In this document: positions 1 to 5,526 of the stretch, piece after piece
Position numbering within the stretch: the first letter of the stretch is position 1
Layout: every line of letters begins with the position of its first letter
Assembly: GCA_041396905.1 (NCBI GenBank)
Contig: JAWKXQ010000034.1
Span: 1-8,533 of the forward strand
Source of the DNA: JACXVD01 sp020446665
GTDB taxonomy: Bacteria > Pseudomonadota > Alphaproteobacteria > Sphingomonadales > Sphingomonadaceae
Direction: 5' to 3'
Length of the DNA: 8,533 nt
Made by a program: the position numbers and the translations under genes
Notes under the pieces: model-generated
The model's input: only the letters and a program-made list of their open reading frames with translations
Database searches by the model: none
What the model was told of the DNA's origin: nothing

Positions 1-110
1 TTGGAACGCTTGGCTCCGAAACCCTTCAGGCTGTTGTCCCAAAGAAAGCTCCCGCCTGCATTCGCAATCAACGAATCGACTGTCCGTTTCGTGATCTTTC
101 CACTCGCCAT
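1..110 (-). CDS. Site-specific integrase (tyrosine recombinase), N-terminal fragment cut by window edge
   Basis: The complement of 110 to 1 reads as 36 codons starting MASGKITKRTVDSLI and continuing through FLWDNSLKGFGAK. A Lys/Arg-rich start with 'T+R.VDSL', then 'LWD..LKGFG', is typical of the N-terminal arm-DNA-binding domain of phage and island tyrosine integrases. The ATG (110-108) has GGAGAG about 6 bases upstream on the minus strand, which supports this start. The catalytic domain with its R-H-R-Y residues would lie left of the window and cannot be checked. The gene runs in the same direction as trmB, 135 bases beyond the trmB stop. By hand count GC is about 48% over 61-120, lower than the neighbouring core genes, which fits acquired DNA. 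Integrase assignment rests only on this short domain; whether the full gene is intact is unknown. Confidence 0.78.
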   Translation of the reverse strand, partial: MASGKITKRTVDSLIANAGGSFLWDNSLKGFGAKRS

Positions 111-134
111 TTCTGCTCTCCGAACACTGTTTCC

Positions 135-166
135 AGCAATCACCCAGCAATCACCGAGCAATCACC
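135..166. repeat. Three tandem copies of an 11-base unit upstream of the integrase start
   Basis: AGCAATCACC occurs at 135-144, 146-155 and 157-166, each followed by one C or G, so the period is exactly 11 bases. The copies lie 25-56 bases upstream of the integrase ATG. A period close to one helical turn would place the copies on one face of the DNA. Possible roles are arm-type integrase sites or an operator for the integrase gene; neither is shown by the sequence. It could also be a simple slippage repeat. Confidence 0.9.
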
Positions 167-168
167 GA

Positions 169-184
169 GGCGGAAATTGCCGCC
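169..184. repeat. 16-base near-palindrome beside the tandem repeats
   Basis: GGCGGAAATTGCCGCC is self-complementary except for one central pair. It begins three bases after the last 11-base repeat. It could be a dimeric repressor or recombinase site; no specific protein is indicated. Confidence 0.5.
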
Positions 185-201
185 AAGGGTCGCAAAACGT
201 A

Positions 202-240
202 GCGTAGATATATTATTGAACTAAAACGCCTTTTCTACGC
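202..240. repeat. Inverted repeat GCGTAGA/TCTACGC spanning an AT-rich spacer
   Basis: GCGTAGA (202-208) and TCTACGC (234-240) are perfect 7-base inverted arms around 25 bases that include the AT-rich stretch TATATTATTG. It lies between the trmB stop and the integrase start. It might be part of an attachment site, or lie in the integrase promoter. There is no U-run after a tight stem, so I do not call it a terminator. Confidence 0.4.
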
Positions 241-245
241 CAGAG

Positions 246-980
246 CTACCCTTCGGTACGCCTCCAGCGGAAGTACCAGACCTCGTGCCCATAGACCGTG
301 CGTGCCTTGTGTTCATAGCGCGTCTCGCACCAGCCGCTGGGGCGGTTCTGCCAGCTTTCCGGGCCTTGCGTCAGCCAGTCAAACTGATGCGTATGGTGGC
401 GCATCACCATCAGCGCGTGGCGCAGATAGATCGGGTGATCGGTGCCGAAACGGAATTCGCCGCCGGGCTTCAGCTTGGCCGCGATCATGTCCAGCGGGCC
501 GTCATTCATCATCCGCCGCTTGGCATGTTTGGCTTTGGGCCATGGATCGGGATGGAGCAGATAGAGCATGGTCAGCGCGCCATCGGGGATGCGCTCCAGC
601 ACTTGCAATGCATCGCCCAGATGCAGGCGGACATTGGCCAGCCGGCCGCCCCGCCCATGTTCGCCATCCACGCCATCGCGCACATGGGACAGCGCCTGTG
701 CCACCCCGTTCACAAAGGGCTCTGCGCCGATAAAGCCATGATCGGGCAGCATATCGGCCCGATAGGCGAGATGTTCGCCCCCGCCGAAGCCGATCTCGAA
801 ATGGAGCGGGCAATCCTGCCCGAACAGCCGCTCTGCCGTCACCGGGCCTTCTTCCGGCACGGCAATCTGCGGCAGCAAATTTTCGATCAGATCCTGCTGC
901 CCCTTGCGCAAAGGGCGCCCTTGTGACCGGCCATAGAGCCGGTTGAGGGTGGTGGGATCGCCTTCCTTGTAAGCACTCAT
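246..980 (-). CDS. trmB: tRNA (guanine-N7-)-methyltransferase TrmB
   Basis: The product (244 aa, close to the usual 220-240) is the SAM-dependent enzyme that makes 7-methylguanosine at position 46 of the tRNA variable loop; it acts in the cytoplasm. Visible motifs, in order: the SAM-binding loop EIGFGGGEH (62-70), the acidic GAEPF (85-89), LGD (121-123), PDPWPK (144-149) followed by HAKRR (152-156), GTDH (179-182) with the Asp of the active site, and TRYEHKA (220-226). All are hallmarks of TrmB. The chosen ATG (980-978) gives the start MSAYKEGD and has AAGG about 9 bases upstream. A TTG at 1010 would add ten residues (MPCTAPRAAA) of no visible value, so I reject it. It is divergent from the PilZ-like gene, 136 bases away. 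The 3' end is intact, ending just before the integrase spacer. Confidence 0.95.
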   Translation of the reverse strand: MSAYKEGDPTTLNRLYGRSQGRPLRKGQQDLIENLLPQIAVPEEGPVTAERLFGQDCPLHFEIGFGGGEHLAYRADMLPDHGFIGAEPFVNGVAQALSHVRDGVDGEHGRGGRLANVRLHLGDALQVLERIPDGALTMLYLLHPDPWPKAKHAKRRMMNDGPLDMIAAKLKPGGEFRFGTDHPIYLRHALMVMRHHTHQFDWLTQGPESWQNRPSGWCETRYEHKARTVYGHEVWYFRWRRTEG

Positions 981-1056
981 GGCAGCAGCCCTTGGCGCGG
1001 TGCATGGCAAGGGTCAACTGCGCTTTCCACTTCCTAAACGCGCCGTTCGGCCCTTC

Positions 1057-1080
1057 TTAATGTCGAATCGGTAGGGTTAA
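1057..1080 (+). promoter_or_regulatory. Possible cell-cycle control site: GAATC between two TTAA motifs
   Basis: TTAA at 1057-1060, GAATC at 1065-1069 and TTAA at 1077-1080 lie between the divergent trmB and the PilZ-like gene, 37-60 bases before the latter's ATG. GANTC is the CcrM methylation site and TTAA the core of CtrA half-sites in alphaproteobacteria. The TTAA spacing is 16 bases, not the canonical 7, so this is only a suggestion. Confidence 0.22.
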
Positions 1081-1116
1081 GCCCTTGATAGGCAAACTGT
1101 CGAAGGACGAAATCTG

Positions 1117-1398
1117 ATGGCATCCCATGCTCACAGCCGCGCATTGGCCGAATTGCAGGCATCCTGCACACTCGGTCATTCCACCTTTCCTGTGACAGTT
1201 TCGCACCTGTCCTGCGATGGCTGCCGGATCGAAGCCGAAGGCGGATGGCCCGAAGAATGCGATTTCCTGCATCTGGCGCTGGGCGATGGGGTGGAGATCA
1301 ATGGCTGCGCCGCGCGCCGCCAGGGCACCAGCCTGGATATCCGCTTTTTCGGGCAGATCCACCCGGTAGTGGTCAGCAAGTTCGCGCAGGCGGCGTAA
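1117..1398 (+). CDS. Small PilZ-like domain protein (93 aa)
   Basis: This is a single-domain cytoplasmic protein with no signal peptide or membrane segment. The order of short beta-rich stretches (VTVSHLSCDGCRIEAEG at 26-42, CDFLHLALGDGVEINGCAARRQG at 48-70, SLDIRFFGQIHPVVV at 72-86) resembles a minimal PilZ barrel, the fold that binds cyclic di-GMP. The two classical ligand motifs are not convincing: there is no RxxxR near the N-terminus, and the [D/N]xSxxG motif reads HLSCDG (30-35) with His in the first place. If it is PilZ, it may not bind the nucleotide in the usual way. The ATG has AAGGA (1103-1107) nine bases upstream. It converges on ctrA, with a hairpin between them. The gene call is fairly secure; the family call is moderate. 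Confidence 0.65.
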   Translation: MASHAHSRALAELQASCTLGHSTFPVTVSHLSCDGCRIEAEGGWPEECDFLHLALGDGVEINGCAARRQGTSLDIRFFGQIHPVVVSKFAQAA

Positions 1399-1420
1399 CC
1401 CTCAGCGCCAGTCGAGCACA

Positions 1421-1452
1421 TAACGAAACACCCGAGGCTTTCGCCCCGGGTG
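1421..1452 (-). terminator. Rho-independent terminator-like hairpin for ctrA
   Basis: On the minus strand CACCCG and CGGGTG (1452-1447 and 1434-1429) pair, then one mismatch, then GGC/GCC closed by a GAAA loop, followed by TTTCGTTA (1428-1421). This lies 43 bases after the ctrA stop. The T-rich tail is on the minus strand only, so it suits ctrA. It may also slow transcripts from the convergent PilZ-like gene. Confidence 0.65.
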
Positions 1453-1494
1453 CACTCGCTGTCTCGATAAGTCGGGTATGACTTTCTGTCGGCC

Positions 1495-2188
1495 TCAGGC
1501 GGCCTCTGCCTCTTCGCCCGGATCGCGCAGCACATAGCCGCGGCCCCAGACGGTTTCGATATAGTTTTCGCCGCCGCATGCATGGCTGAGCTTCTTGCGC
1601 AGCTTGCAGATGAAAACGTCAATGATCTTGAGTTCCGGCTCGTCCATCCCGCCATAGAGGTGGTTGAGGAACATTTCCTTGGTCAGCGTGGTGCCCTTGC
1701 GCAGCGAAAGCAGCTCGAGCATCATATTCCTTGCCGGTCAGATGGACGCGGGCGCCATCGACTTCCACAGTCTTGGCATCAAGGTTCACCGCCAGCTTGC
1801 CTGTGCGGATGATCGACTGGCTGTGGCCCTTGGACCGGCGCACAACGGCGTGGATGCGGGCAACCAGCTCTTCGCGATGGAACGGCTTGGTCACGTAATC
1901 GTCAGCGCCGAAGCCGAAGCTGCGGATCTTGCTGTCCATTTCGGAAATGCCCGACAGGATCAGAACCGGCGTCTGCACCTTGGCAACGCGCAGCTTCTTG
2001 AGCACGTCATAGCCGTGCATATCCGGCAGGTTCAGGTCGAGCAGGATGATGTCGTAATCATACAGCTTGCCCAGATCGAGCCCTTCTTCGCCCAGGTCCG
2101 TCGAATAGACATTGAACCCTTCCGTGGTGAGCATCAGCTCGATAGCTTTTGCCGTTGTCGGCTCGTCTTCAATCAGCAGTACGCGCAT
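1495..2188 (-). pseudogene. ctrA: Cell-cycle response regulator CtrA, frame broken in the DNA-binding domain
   Basis: CtrA is the OmpR-family master regulator of the alphaproteobacterial cell cycle; it binds TTAA-type sites. The ATG (2188-2186) follows AAAGGGGGG at 6 bases. The receiver domain (about 1-120) is complete: E7/D8, phospho-acceptor D51 in LLDLNLPDM, S79 and K101 in TKPF. The winged-helix domain starts in frame but breaks after GKEY (residue 155). The family sequence GKEYQMLELLSLRKG should follow, yet at 1723 only one G stands where a CAG codon is expected. The rest (MLELL to the stop at 1495) is perfect in another frame and ends in ...EAEAA, like the C-terminal Ala-Ala ClpXP tag of CtrA. 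Restoring two bases gives 231 aa, the Caulobacter length. As written, translation yields 189 aa with 34 foreign residues, stopping at 1619, so DNA binding should be lost. A sequencing error is a live alternative. Confidence 0.93.
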
Positions 2189-2216
2189 GGGTTACCCCCC
2201 TTTGCCCCGAAACCTG

Positions 2217-2313
2217 TCTTAACCCTGTCGAAACAGGTGTTGCATGTGATTAACCACAAAACTTCTGAACGGAAAAGGTTAATAAGCCGTAAACTGGCCT
2301 GACTCCACGAGTC
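2217..2313 (-). promoter_or_regulatory. ctrA upstream control region: two GANTC sites and three TTAACC motifs
   Basis: GACTC (2301-2305) and GAGTC (2309-2313) are CcrM-type methylation sites three bases apart, about 115 bases upstream of the ctrA ATG. Between them and the gene are TTAACC at 2219-2224 and 2250-2255 on the plus strand and at 2282-2277 on the minus strand. These match the TTAACC half-site known for CtrA. None forms a TTAA-N7-TTAA pair. The middle copy lies in the near-palindrome GTGATTAACCAC and, read as TTAACCACA, is one base from a DnaA box. In Caulobacter, ctrA promoters respond to GANTC methylation and to CtrA itself; a similar arrangement is inferred here. I could not fix -35/-10 boxes with confidence. 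Confidence 0.55.
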
Positions 2314-2325
2314 GTTTGTGTTTTG

Positions 2326-2345
2326 CGCGCGCCTTCCGGCGCGCG
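2326..2345. repeat. Very stable GC hairpin (8-base arms, 4-base loop)
   Basis: CGCGCGCC (2326-2333) and GGCGCGCG (2338-2345) are perfect arms around TTCC, flanked by TTTT on the left and AAA on the right. It begins a GC-rich stretch up to about 2400 with more small stems (CGCCC-TGC-GGGCG at 2361-2373; GGCC-GGGC-GGCC near 2387-2398). No U-run follows on either strand, so it is not a standard terminator. A dispersed intergenic repeat of the REP type is possible. Confidence 0.7.
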
Positions 2346-2455
2346 AAATCCTCGCTCACACGCCCTGCGGGCGCGTCGCTGCGGGCGGCCGGGCGGCCTT
2401 GCACTCGGCTGCGCCTCGCGTTTCATCGCCAAAGAACTATGGCTTGGAATGGTTC

Positions 2456-2474
2456 GGTCCCCGACCAGGGGACC
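2456..2474. repeat. Hairpin with 7-base arms
   Basis: GGTCCCC (2456-2462) and GGGGACC (2468-2474) are perfect inverted arms with loop GACCA. A smaller stem, TGTCC-AAA-GGACA, follows at 2506-2518. The function is unknown. Confidence 0.65.
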
Positions 2475-2624
2475 ACAAGGGCGGAAGCGAAGTCGAAGAC
2501 GCAGTTGTCCAAAGGACACCTGCAAGCCCGCCCTCGCAAGCGCCAATGATTTTCGCCAAGTGTAAAGCTGGCAGGTGCATTTGTCGCCTAAAGCGAATGG
2601 ACGGTGTAAAAGCTTGGCTGAGCT

Positions 2625-2657
2625 AACCTTTCAAGGGTTGGCAAGCCCGTCAACCTT
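2625..2657 (+). repeat. Overlapping alternative stems (AACC / AAGGGTTG / CAACCTT)
   Basis: AACC (2625-2628) can pair with GGTT (2636-2639). AAGGGTTG (2633-2640) can instead pair with CAACCTT (2651-2657) with one bulged G. The two stems share bases and exclude each other. This is the shape of a simple RNA switch, but the stems are short and no transcript is known. Confidence 0.35.
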
Positions 2658-2673
2658 AGTCATATTCTAGGGG

Positions 2674-2725
2674 CGGAACAGGAAACCATCGATGGTTAGT
2701 GCCCTGACAACGGTTTCCTGTTCCG
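2674..2725. repeat. Perfect 14-base inverted repeat with a 14-base palindrome nested on its inner edge
   Basis: CGGAACAGGAAACC (2674-2687) and GGTTTCCTGTTCCG (2712-2725) are exact reverse complements separated by 24 bases. Overlapping the inner end of the left arm, AACCATCGATGGTT (2684-2697) is itself a perfect palindrome, so AACC can pair with either of two GGTT partners. Candidates are a recombination or protein-binding site, the end of a small mobile element, or a structured RNA. It is not followed by a T-run on either strand. Confidence 0.85.
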
Positions 2726-3085
2726 GCAACGTGGTTTGGACCCACATGAGCTACCCCACTCGCCTGCGACCATCGCCGGGATTTGGATTCCCCGCGATTT
2801 CGTGGTCGCGCGCCGAACATCAACAAGATAGCCGCCTCGCGATTGTGGGCAAGGGGAAGTGCCACGGCTGGCCTAGGATTTCTGGTGCAAGTAGATGCGA
2901 ATCTGCGTCGGGGCTTGGGTGACTCGGCCTCAGAGCTTGAGCCGCATAACGCGCAACCCTCCAAACGAATCTGGGGAGAATGATTTGGGGATTGTCAAAT
3001 GACTTAAGCCGGTTTTGCACAATGAGCGACGCATGCCTCACCTTCGGTGCATTTCACGGCGTACAATAAACCAGCCGCGGCTCTC

Positions 3086-4579
3086 CTACCGCATCCCCGC
3101 CAGTTTCTTCGATCGTCGCCTCTGCACGCTTGAGCCGATCCCCATCGCCTCGCGATATTTGGCGACGGTGCGGCGGGCGAGGTCGAAGCCTTCGGCGCGG
3201 AGCAATTCCACCAGCTTGTCGTCGGAGAGGATCTTTTTCGGGTCTTCGGCATCGGTCAGCGCCTTGATCCGCGCCTTTACTGCTTCGGAAGAGGCCCCGC
3301 CTTCGCTGTCGGCGCTGCCTACGCCTGAGGTGAAGAAATATTTCAGTTCGAATGTCCCGCGTTCGCACCACAGATATTTGTTGCTGGTGACGCGGCTGAC
3401 GGTGCTTTCGTGCATTTCGATGGCTTCTGCGACGGTCTTGAGCGTCAGCGGCTTCAGCTCTGACACGCCGCGCAGGAAGAAGCCTTCCTGCTGCTTCACC
3501 AGTTCAGCGGCGACTTTGAGGATGGTCTTTTGTCGCTGGTCGAGCGCCTTGATCAGCCAGTTGGCATCGCCCAGTTTGTCGCGCAGCCAGGCCTGCGCTT
3601 CCTCGCTGGCGCATCCCTGTCGCAGTTCGAGGTAATAGGGGCGATTGACCACGAGGCGCGGCAGCGTCGCTTCGTTCAGCGCAATGTCCCACCCGCCCTT
3701 GCGGCCTGCAGTGATCAGGACATCAGGCGTTACCGCCGATCCTTCCGCCGCGCCAAAGCGCAGCCCAGGCTTTGGATCATAGCTGCGCAATTCAGCCAGC
3801 ATATCGGCGAAATCCTCATCATCGACTTCGCAAATCCGCTTGAGCCGGGCGACTTCGCCGCGCGCGACCAGATCGAGATTGTCGATCAGGCGCGCCATGC
3901 AGGGATCGAGCCGGTCGGCTTCCTTCGCTTGCAGCGCGATACATTCGGCCAGACTGCGCGCGCCCACGCCGGTCGGGTCGAGCGAGTGGATCAGTTCCAG
4001 CGCGACTTCCACTTCGGCCAGCGGTACGCCCAGTTCGCCAGCAATATCGCGCAGCGAGGTGGTGAGATAGCCCGCTTCATCCAGCAGGCTGACAATATGG
4101 CGGGCGATAAATTCCTCGCCGGGGGAAAAAGCGAGGGCGCCAATCTGCGCCTGCAAATGTTCGGCCAGTGAGGTCTCTGCATCGCTGCGCTCGTCAATCG
4201 AAGCGAAATCCTCCCCGCCAGCCGCGCTGGTGATGGCGCTGCCCCATTCGCCGTCGCCCTTGATCCCGTCACCCGTATCGCGATCAGTGTCGAGCGATGC
4301 CGGATCAAGGTCGAGCGGGGCATCGACCTCACCACGACCCTCGGCAATAAGCGCGTCAGCGGATTGCTCCTCGCGCGGGGTCTCTGGCGGTTCAGGCACT
4401 TCGGTGAGTTCAGCGGCACTGTCCCCCACATCGAGCAGCGGATTGGACTCCAGCGCTTCGCCGATAAAGGTCTCGATCTCCAGATTGGACAGCGCCAGCA
4501 GCTTGATCGCCTGCTGCAGTTGCGGCGTCATCACCAGCGATTGCGACTGGCGCAGGTCTAGGCGAGGTCCGAGAGCCAT
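3086..4579 (-). CDS. rpoN: RNA polymerase sigma-54 factor RpoN
   Basis: The 497-aa product directs RNA polymerase to -24/-12 promoters that need an enhancer-binding ATPase. Region I (1-50) is the Gln/Leu-rich activator-responsive part (RQSQSLVMTPQLQQAIKLLALSN). Region II (about 51-135) is acidic and variable. Region III holds the core-binding segment (about 136-330), a helix-turn-helix (about 378-402, with MHESTVSRVTSNKY), and the RpoN box ARRTVAKYRE (468-477) that reads the -24 element. The length is normal for the family. An in-frame TAA directly precedes the ATG, so the start is fixed. The Shine-Dalgarno match is weak (GGAT, about 10 bases off). It lies 96 bases after lptB on the same strand, with no clear terminator between them, so co-transcription is likely. 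In many proteobacteria hpf and ptsN follow rpoN; here only the non-coding block follows. Confidence 0.97.
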   Translation of the reverse strand: MALGPRLDLRQSQSLVMTPQLQQAIKLLALSNLEIETFIGEALESNPLLDVGDSAAELTEVPEPPETPREEQSADALIAEGRGEVDAPLDLDPASLDTDRDTGDGIKGDGEWGSAITSAAGGEDFASIDERSDAETSLAEHLQAQIGALAFSPGEEFIARHIVSLLDEAGYLTTSLRDIAGELGVPLAEVEVALELIHSLDPTGVGARSLAECIALQAKEADRLDPCMARLIDNLDLVARGEVARLKRICEVDDEDFADMLAELRSYDPKPGLRFGAAEGSAVTPDVLITAGRKGGWDIALNEATLPRLVVNRPYYLELRQGCASEEAQAWLRDKLGDANWLIKALDQRQKTILKVAAELVKQQEGFFLRGVSELKPLTLKTVAEAIEMHESTVSRVTSNKYLWCERGTFELKYFFTSGVGSADSEGGASSEAVKARIKALTDAEDPKKILSDDKLVELLRAEGFDLARRTVAKYREAMGIGSSVQRRRSKKLAGMR

Positions 4580-4675
4580 TTATGCGTCGATCCGCCTTGC
4601 GCTGTGCGACAAGCTGCGCAGGGCACCGGCAGTCCAGAATGTGCTAATCTGCGACACCTTTCCAACCGCCGGAAA

Positions 4676-5467
4676 TCACAGGGTGAACCCTTCGCCGAGG
4701 TAAAGCCGCCTTACGTTTTCATCCGCCACCAGCGCTTCGGGTGAGCCGGAGAACAGCACTTGCCCGCCATAGATGATGCAGGCGCGGTCCACGATGTCGA
4801 GCGTTTCGCGGACATTGTGATCGGTGATCAGCACGCCGATGCCGCGTTGCTTCAGATCCTTCACCAGATCGCGAATGTCGCTGATCGACAGCGGGTCAAT
4901 CCCGGCAAAGGGTTCGTCCAGCAGCATGATGGAGGGCTTGGCCGCCAGCGCGCGAGCAATTTCGCAGCGCCGCCGCTCACCGCCGGAAAGCGCCATGGCG
5001 GGCGAATTGCGCAGCCGCTCGATATGGAATTCCTCCAGCAGCCGCTCCAGTTCCTGCGCGCGGGTTTCCTTGTCCGGCTCCACCAGTTCGAGCACGCAAT
5101 TGATGTTCTGTTCCACCGTCATGCCGCGAAAAATGCTGGTTTCCTGCGGCAGATAGCCCAAGCCAAGCACCGCCCGGCGATACATGGGCAGCTTGGTCAC
5201 ATCCTCCCCATCCATCAGGATGCGCCCGGCATCGGGGCGGACAAGGCCCATGATGGAATAGAAGCAGGTCGTCTTGCCCGCGCCATTGGGGCCGAGCAGG
5301 CCCAGCACTTCGCCCTTGGCCACATGCAGCGAAATGTCGGTCAGCACCGCCCGCTTGTCATAGCTCTTGGCAATGGAGATTACTTCCAGACCGCCCTGTT
5401 CGCCGAGCCCTTCATGCGTCTCGAACGGTTCGGCAGCCTTGTTTTGCGTTTCAGCCAATGTCGTCAT
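4676..5467 (-). CDS. lptB: LPS export ABC transporter ATP-binding protein LptB
   Basis: LptB is the cytoplasmic ATPase that, with LptF and LptG, pulls lipopolysaccharide from the inner membrane into the Lpt bridge. In the 263-aa form: Walker A GPNGAGKTT (59-67), Q-loop YLPQE (105-109), signature LSGGERRR (160-167), Walker B IMLLDEP (180-186), and switch His in TDHN (215-218). GYLPQETSIFR and DEPFAGIDP, and the ending YLGEGFTL, are specific to LptB. The start is uncertain. A GTG at 5560 (294 aa, GGAAAG 8 bases upstream) and ATGs at 5485 and 5467 all give N-termini longer than E. coli LptB. I chose 5467 because the extra stretch reads like promoter DNA, with two GANTC sites. No lptA or lptC lies upstream; the neighbour there is a divergent gene, so lptB appears separate from those partners. 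Confidence 0.95.
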   Translation of the reverse strand: MTTLAETQNKAAEPFETHEGLGEQGGLEVISIAKSYDKRAVLTDISLHVAKGEVLGLLGPNGAGKTTCFYSIMGLVRPDAGRILMDGEDVTKLPMYRRAVLGLGYLPQETSIFRGMTVEQNINCVLELVEPDKETRAQELERLLEEFHIERLRNSPAMALSGGERRRCEIARALAAKPSIMLLDEPFAGIDPLSISDIRDLVKDLKQRGIGVLITDHNVRETLDIVDRACIIYGGQVLFSGSPEALVADENVRRLYLGEGFTL

Positions 5468-5526
5468 CACGGGCAGCTTTAGCATTGCCTGCGCGGCTTT
5501 AAACCCCGCATTTTCCCGTTTGGCAG

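Larger units (their letters stand above)
2314..3085. other. Non-coding block between ctrA and rpoN, no supportable gene
   Basis: No reading frame on either strand of these 772 bases looks like a protein: the open stretches are low-complexity, overlap one another in several frames, and lack recognisable motifs. Two 60-base lines counted by hand (2641-2700 and 2941-3000) are about 50% GC, below the neighbouring genes, while 2326-2400 is very GC-rich. The block holds several inverted repeats (2326-2345, 2456-2474, 2625-2657, 2674-2725) and four GANTC sites (2786, 2899, 2921, 2967). I find no tRNA, tmRNA or SRP RNA signature. It may hold decayed genes, a dispersed repeat, or an uncharacterised RNA. 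Confidence 0.6.

Noticed and set aside
135..166. CRISPR-like repeat
   Set aside because: The units are 11 bases with no spacers; this is a tandem repeat, not an array.
285..926. Long plus-strand open frame of 213 codons
   Set aside because: It lies wholly opposite trmB, whose motifs are unmistakable; long antisense frames are common in high-GC genes.
989..1017. Promoter for trmB from TTGACC on the minus strand (1017-1012)
   Set aside because: The bases 17 downstream (CAAGGG) do not resemble a -10 element.
1723..1726. Programmed frameshift in ctrA
   Set aside because: There is no slippery run or rare/stop codon at the junction, and the missing two bases fall exactly in a conserved Gln codon, which fits a deletion or error better.
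2440..2475. T-arm-like GGTTCGGTCC
   Set aside because: The flanking bases do not form a 5-base T stem with a 7-base loop; the sequence belongs to the GGTCCCC/GGGGACC hairpin.
2250..2546. Minus-strand open frame of 98 codons upstream of ctrA
   Set aside because: It is arginine-rich low-complexity sequence created by the GC-rich repeats, with other frames open at the same place, and it overlaps the ctrA control region.
2600..2640. tRNA-like D-arm (GGTTAGCTCAG on the minus strand)
   Set aside because: No matching acceptor stem, anticodon arm or T-arm follows at the right distances.
2656..2964. Minus-strand open frame of 102 codons in the gene-free block
   Set aside because: The translation is Arg/Pro/Ser-rich with no motif or good ribosome site, and it runs through the 2674-2725 inverted repeat.
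4580..4675. Sigma-54 promoter or separate terminator between lptB and rpoN
   Set aside because: No TGGCAC-N5-TTGC match and no hairpin with a T-run could be seen in these 96 bases.
4760..5482. Plus-strand open frame of 240 codons
   Set aside because: It is the antisense shadow of lptB, and its protein has no recognisable motif.
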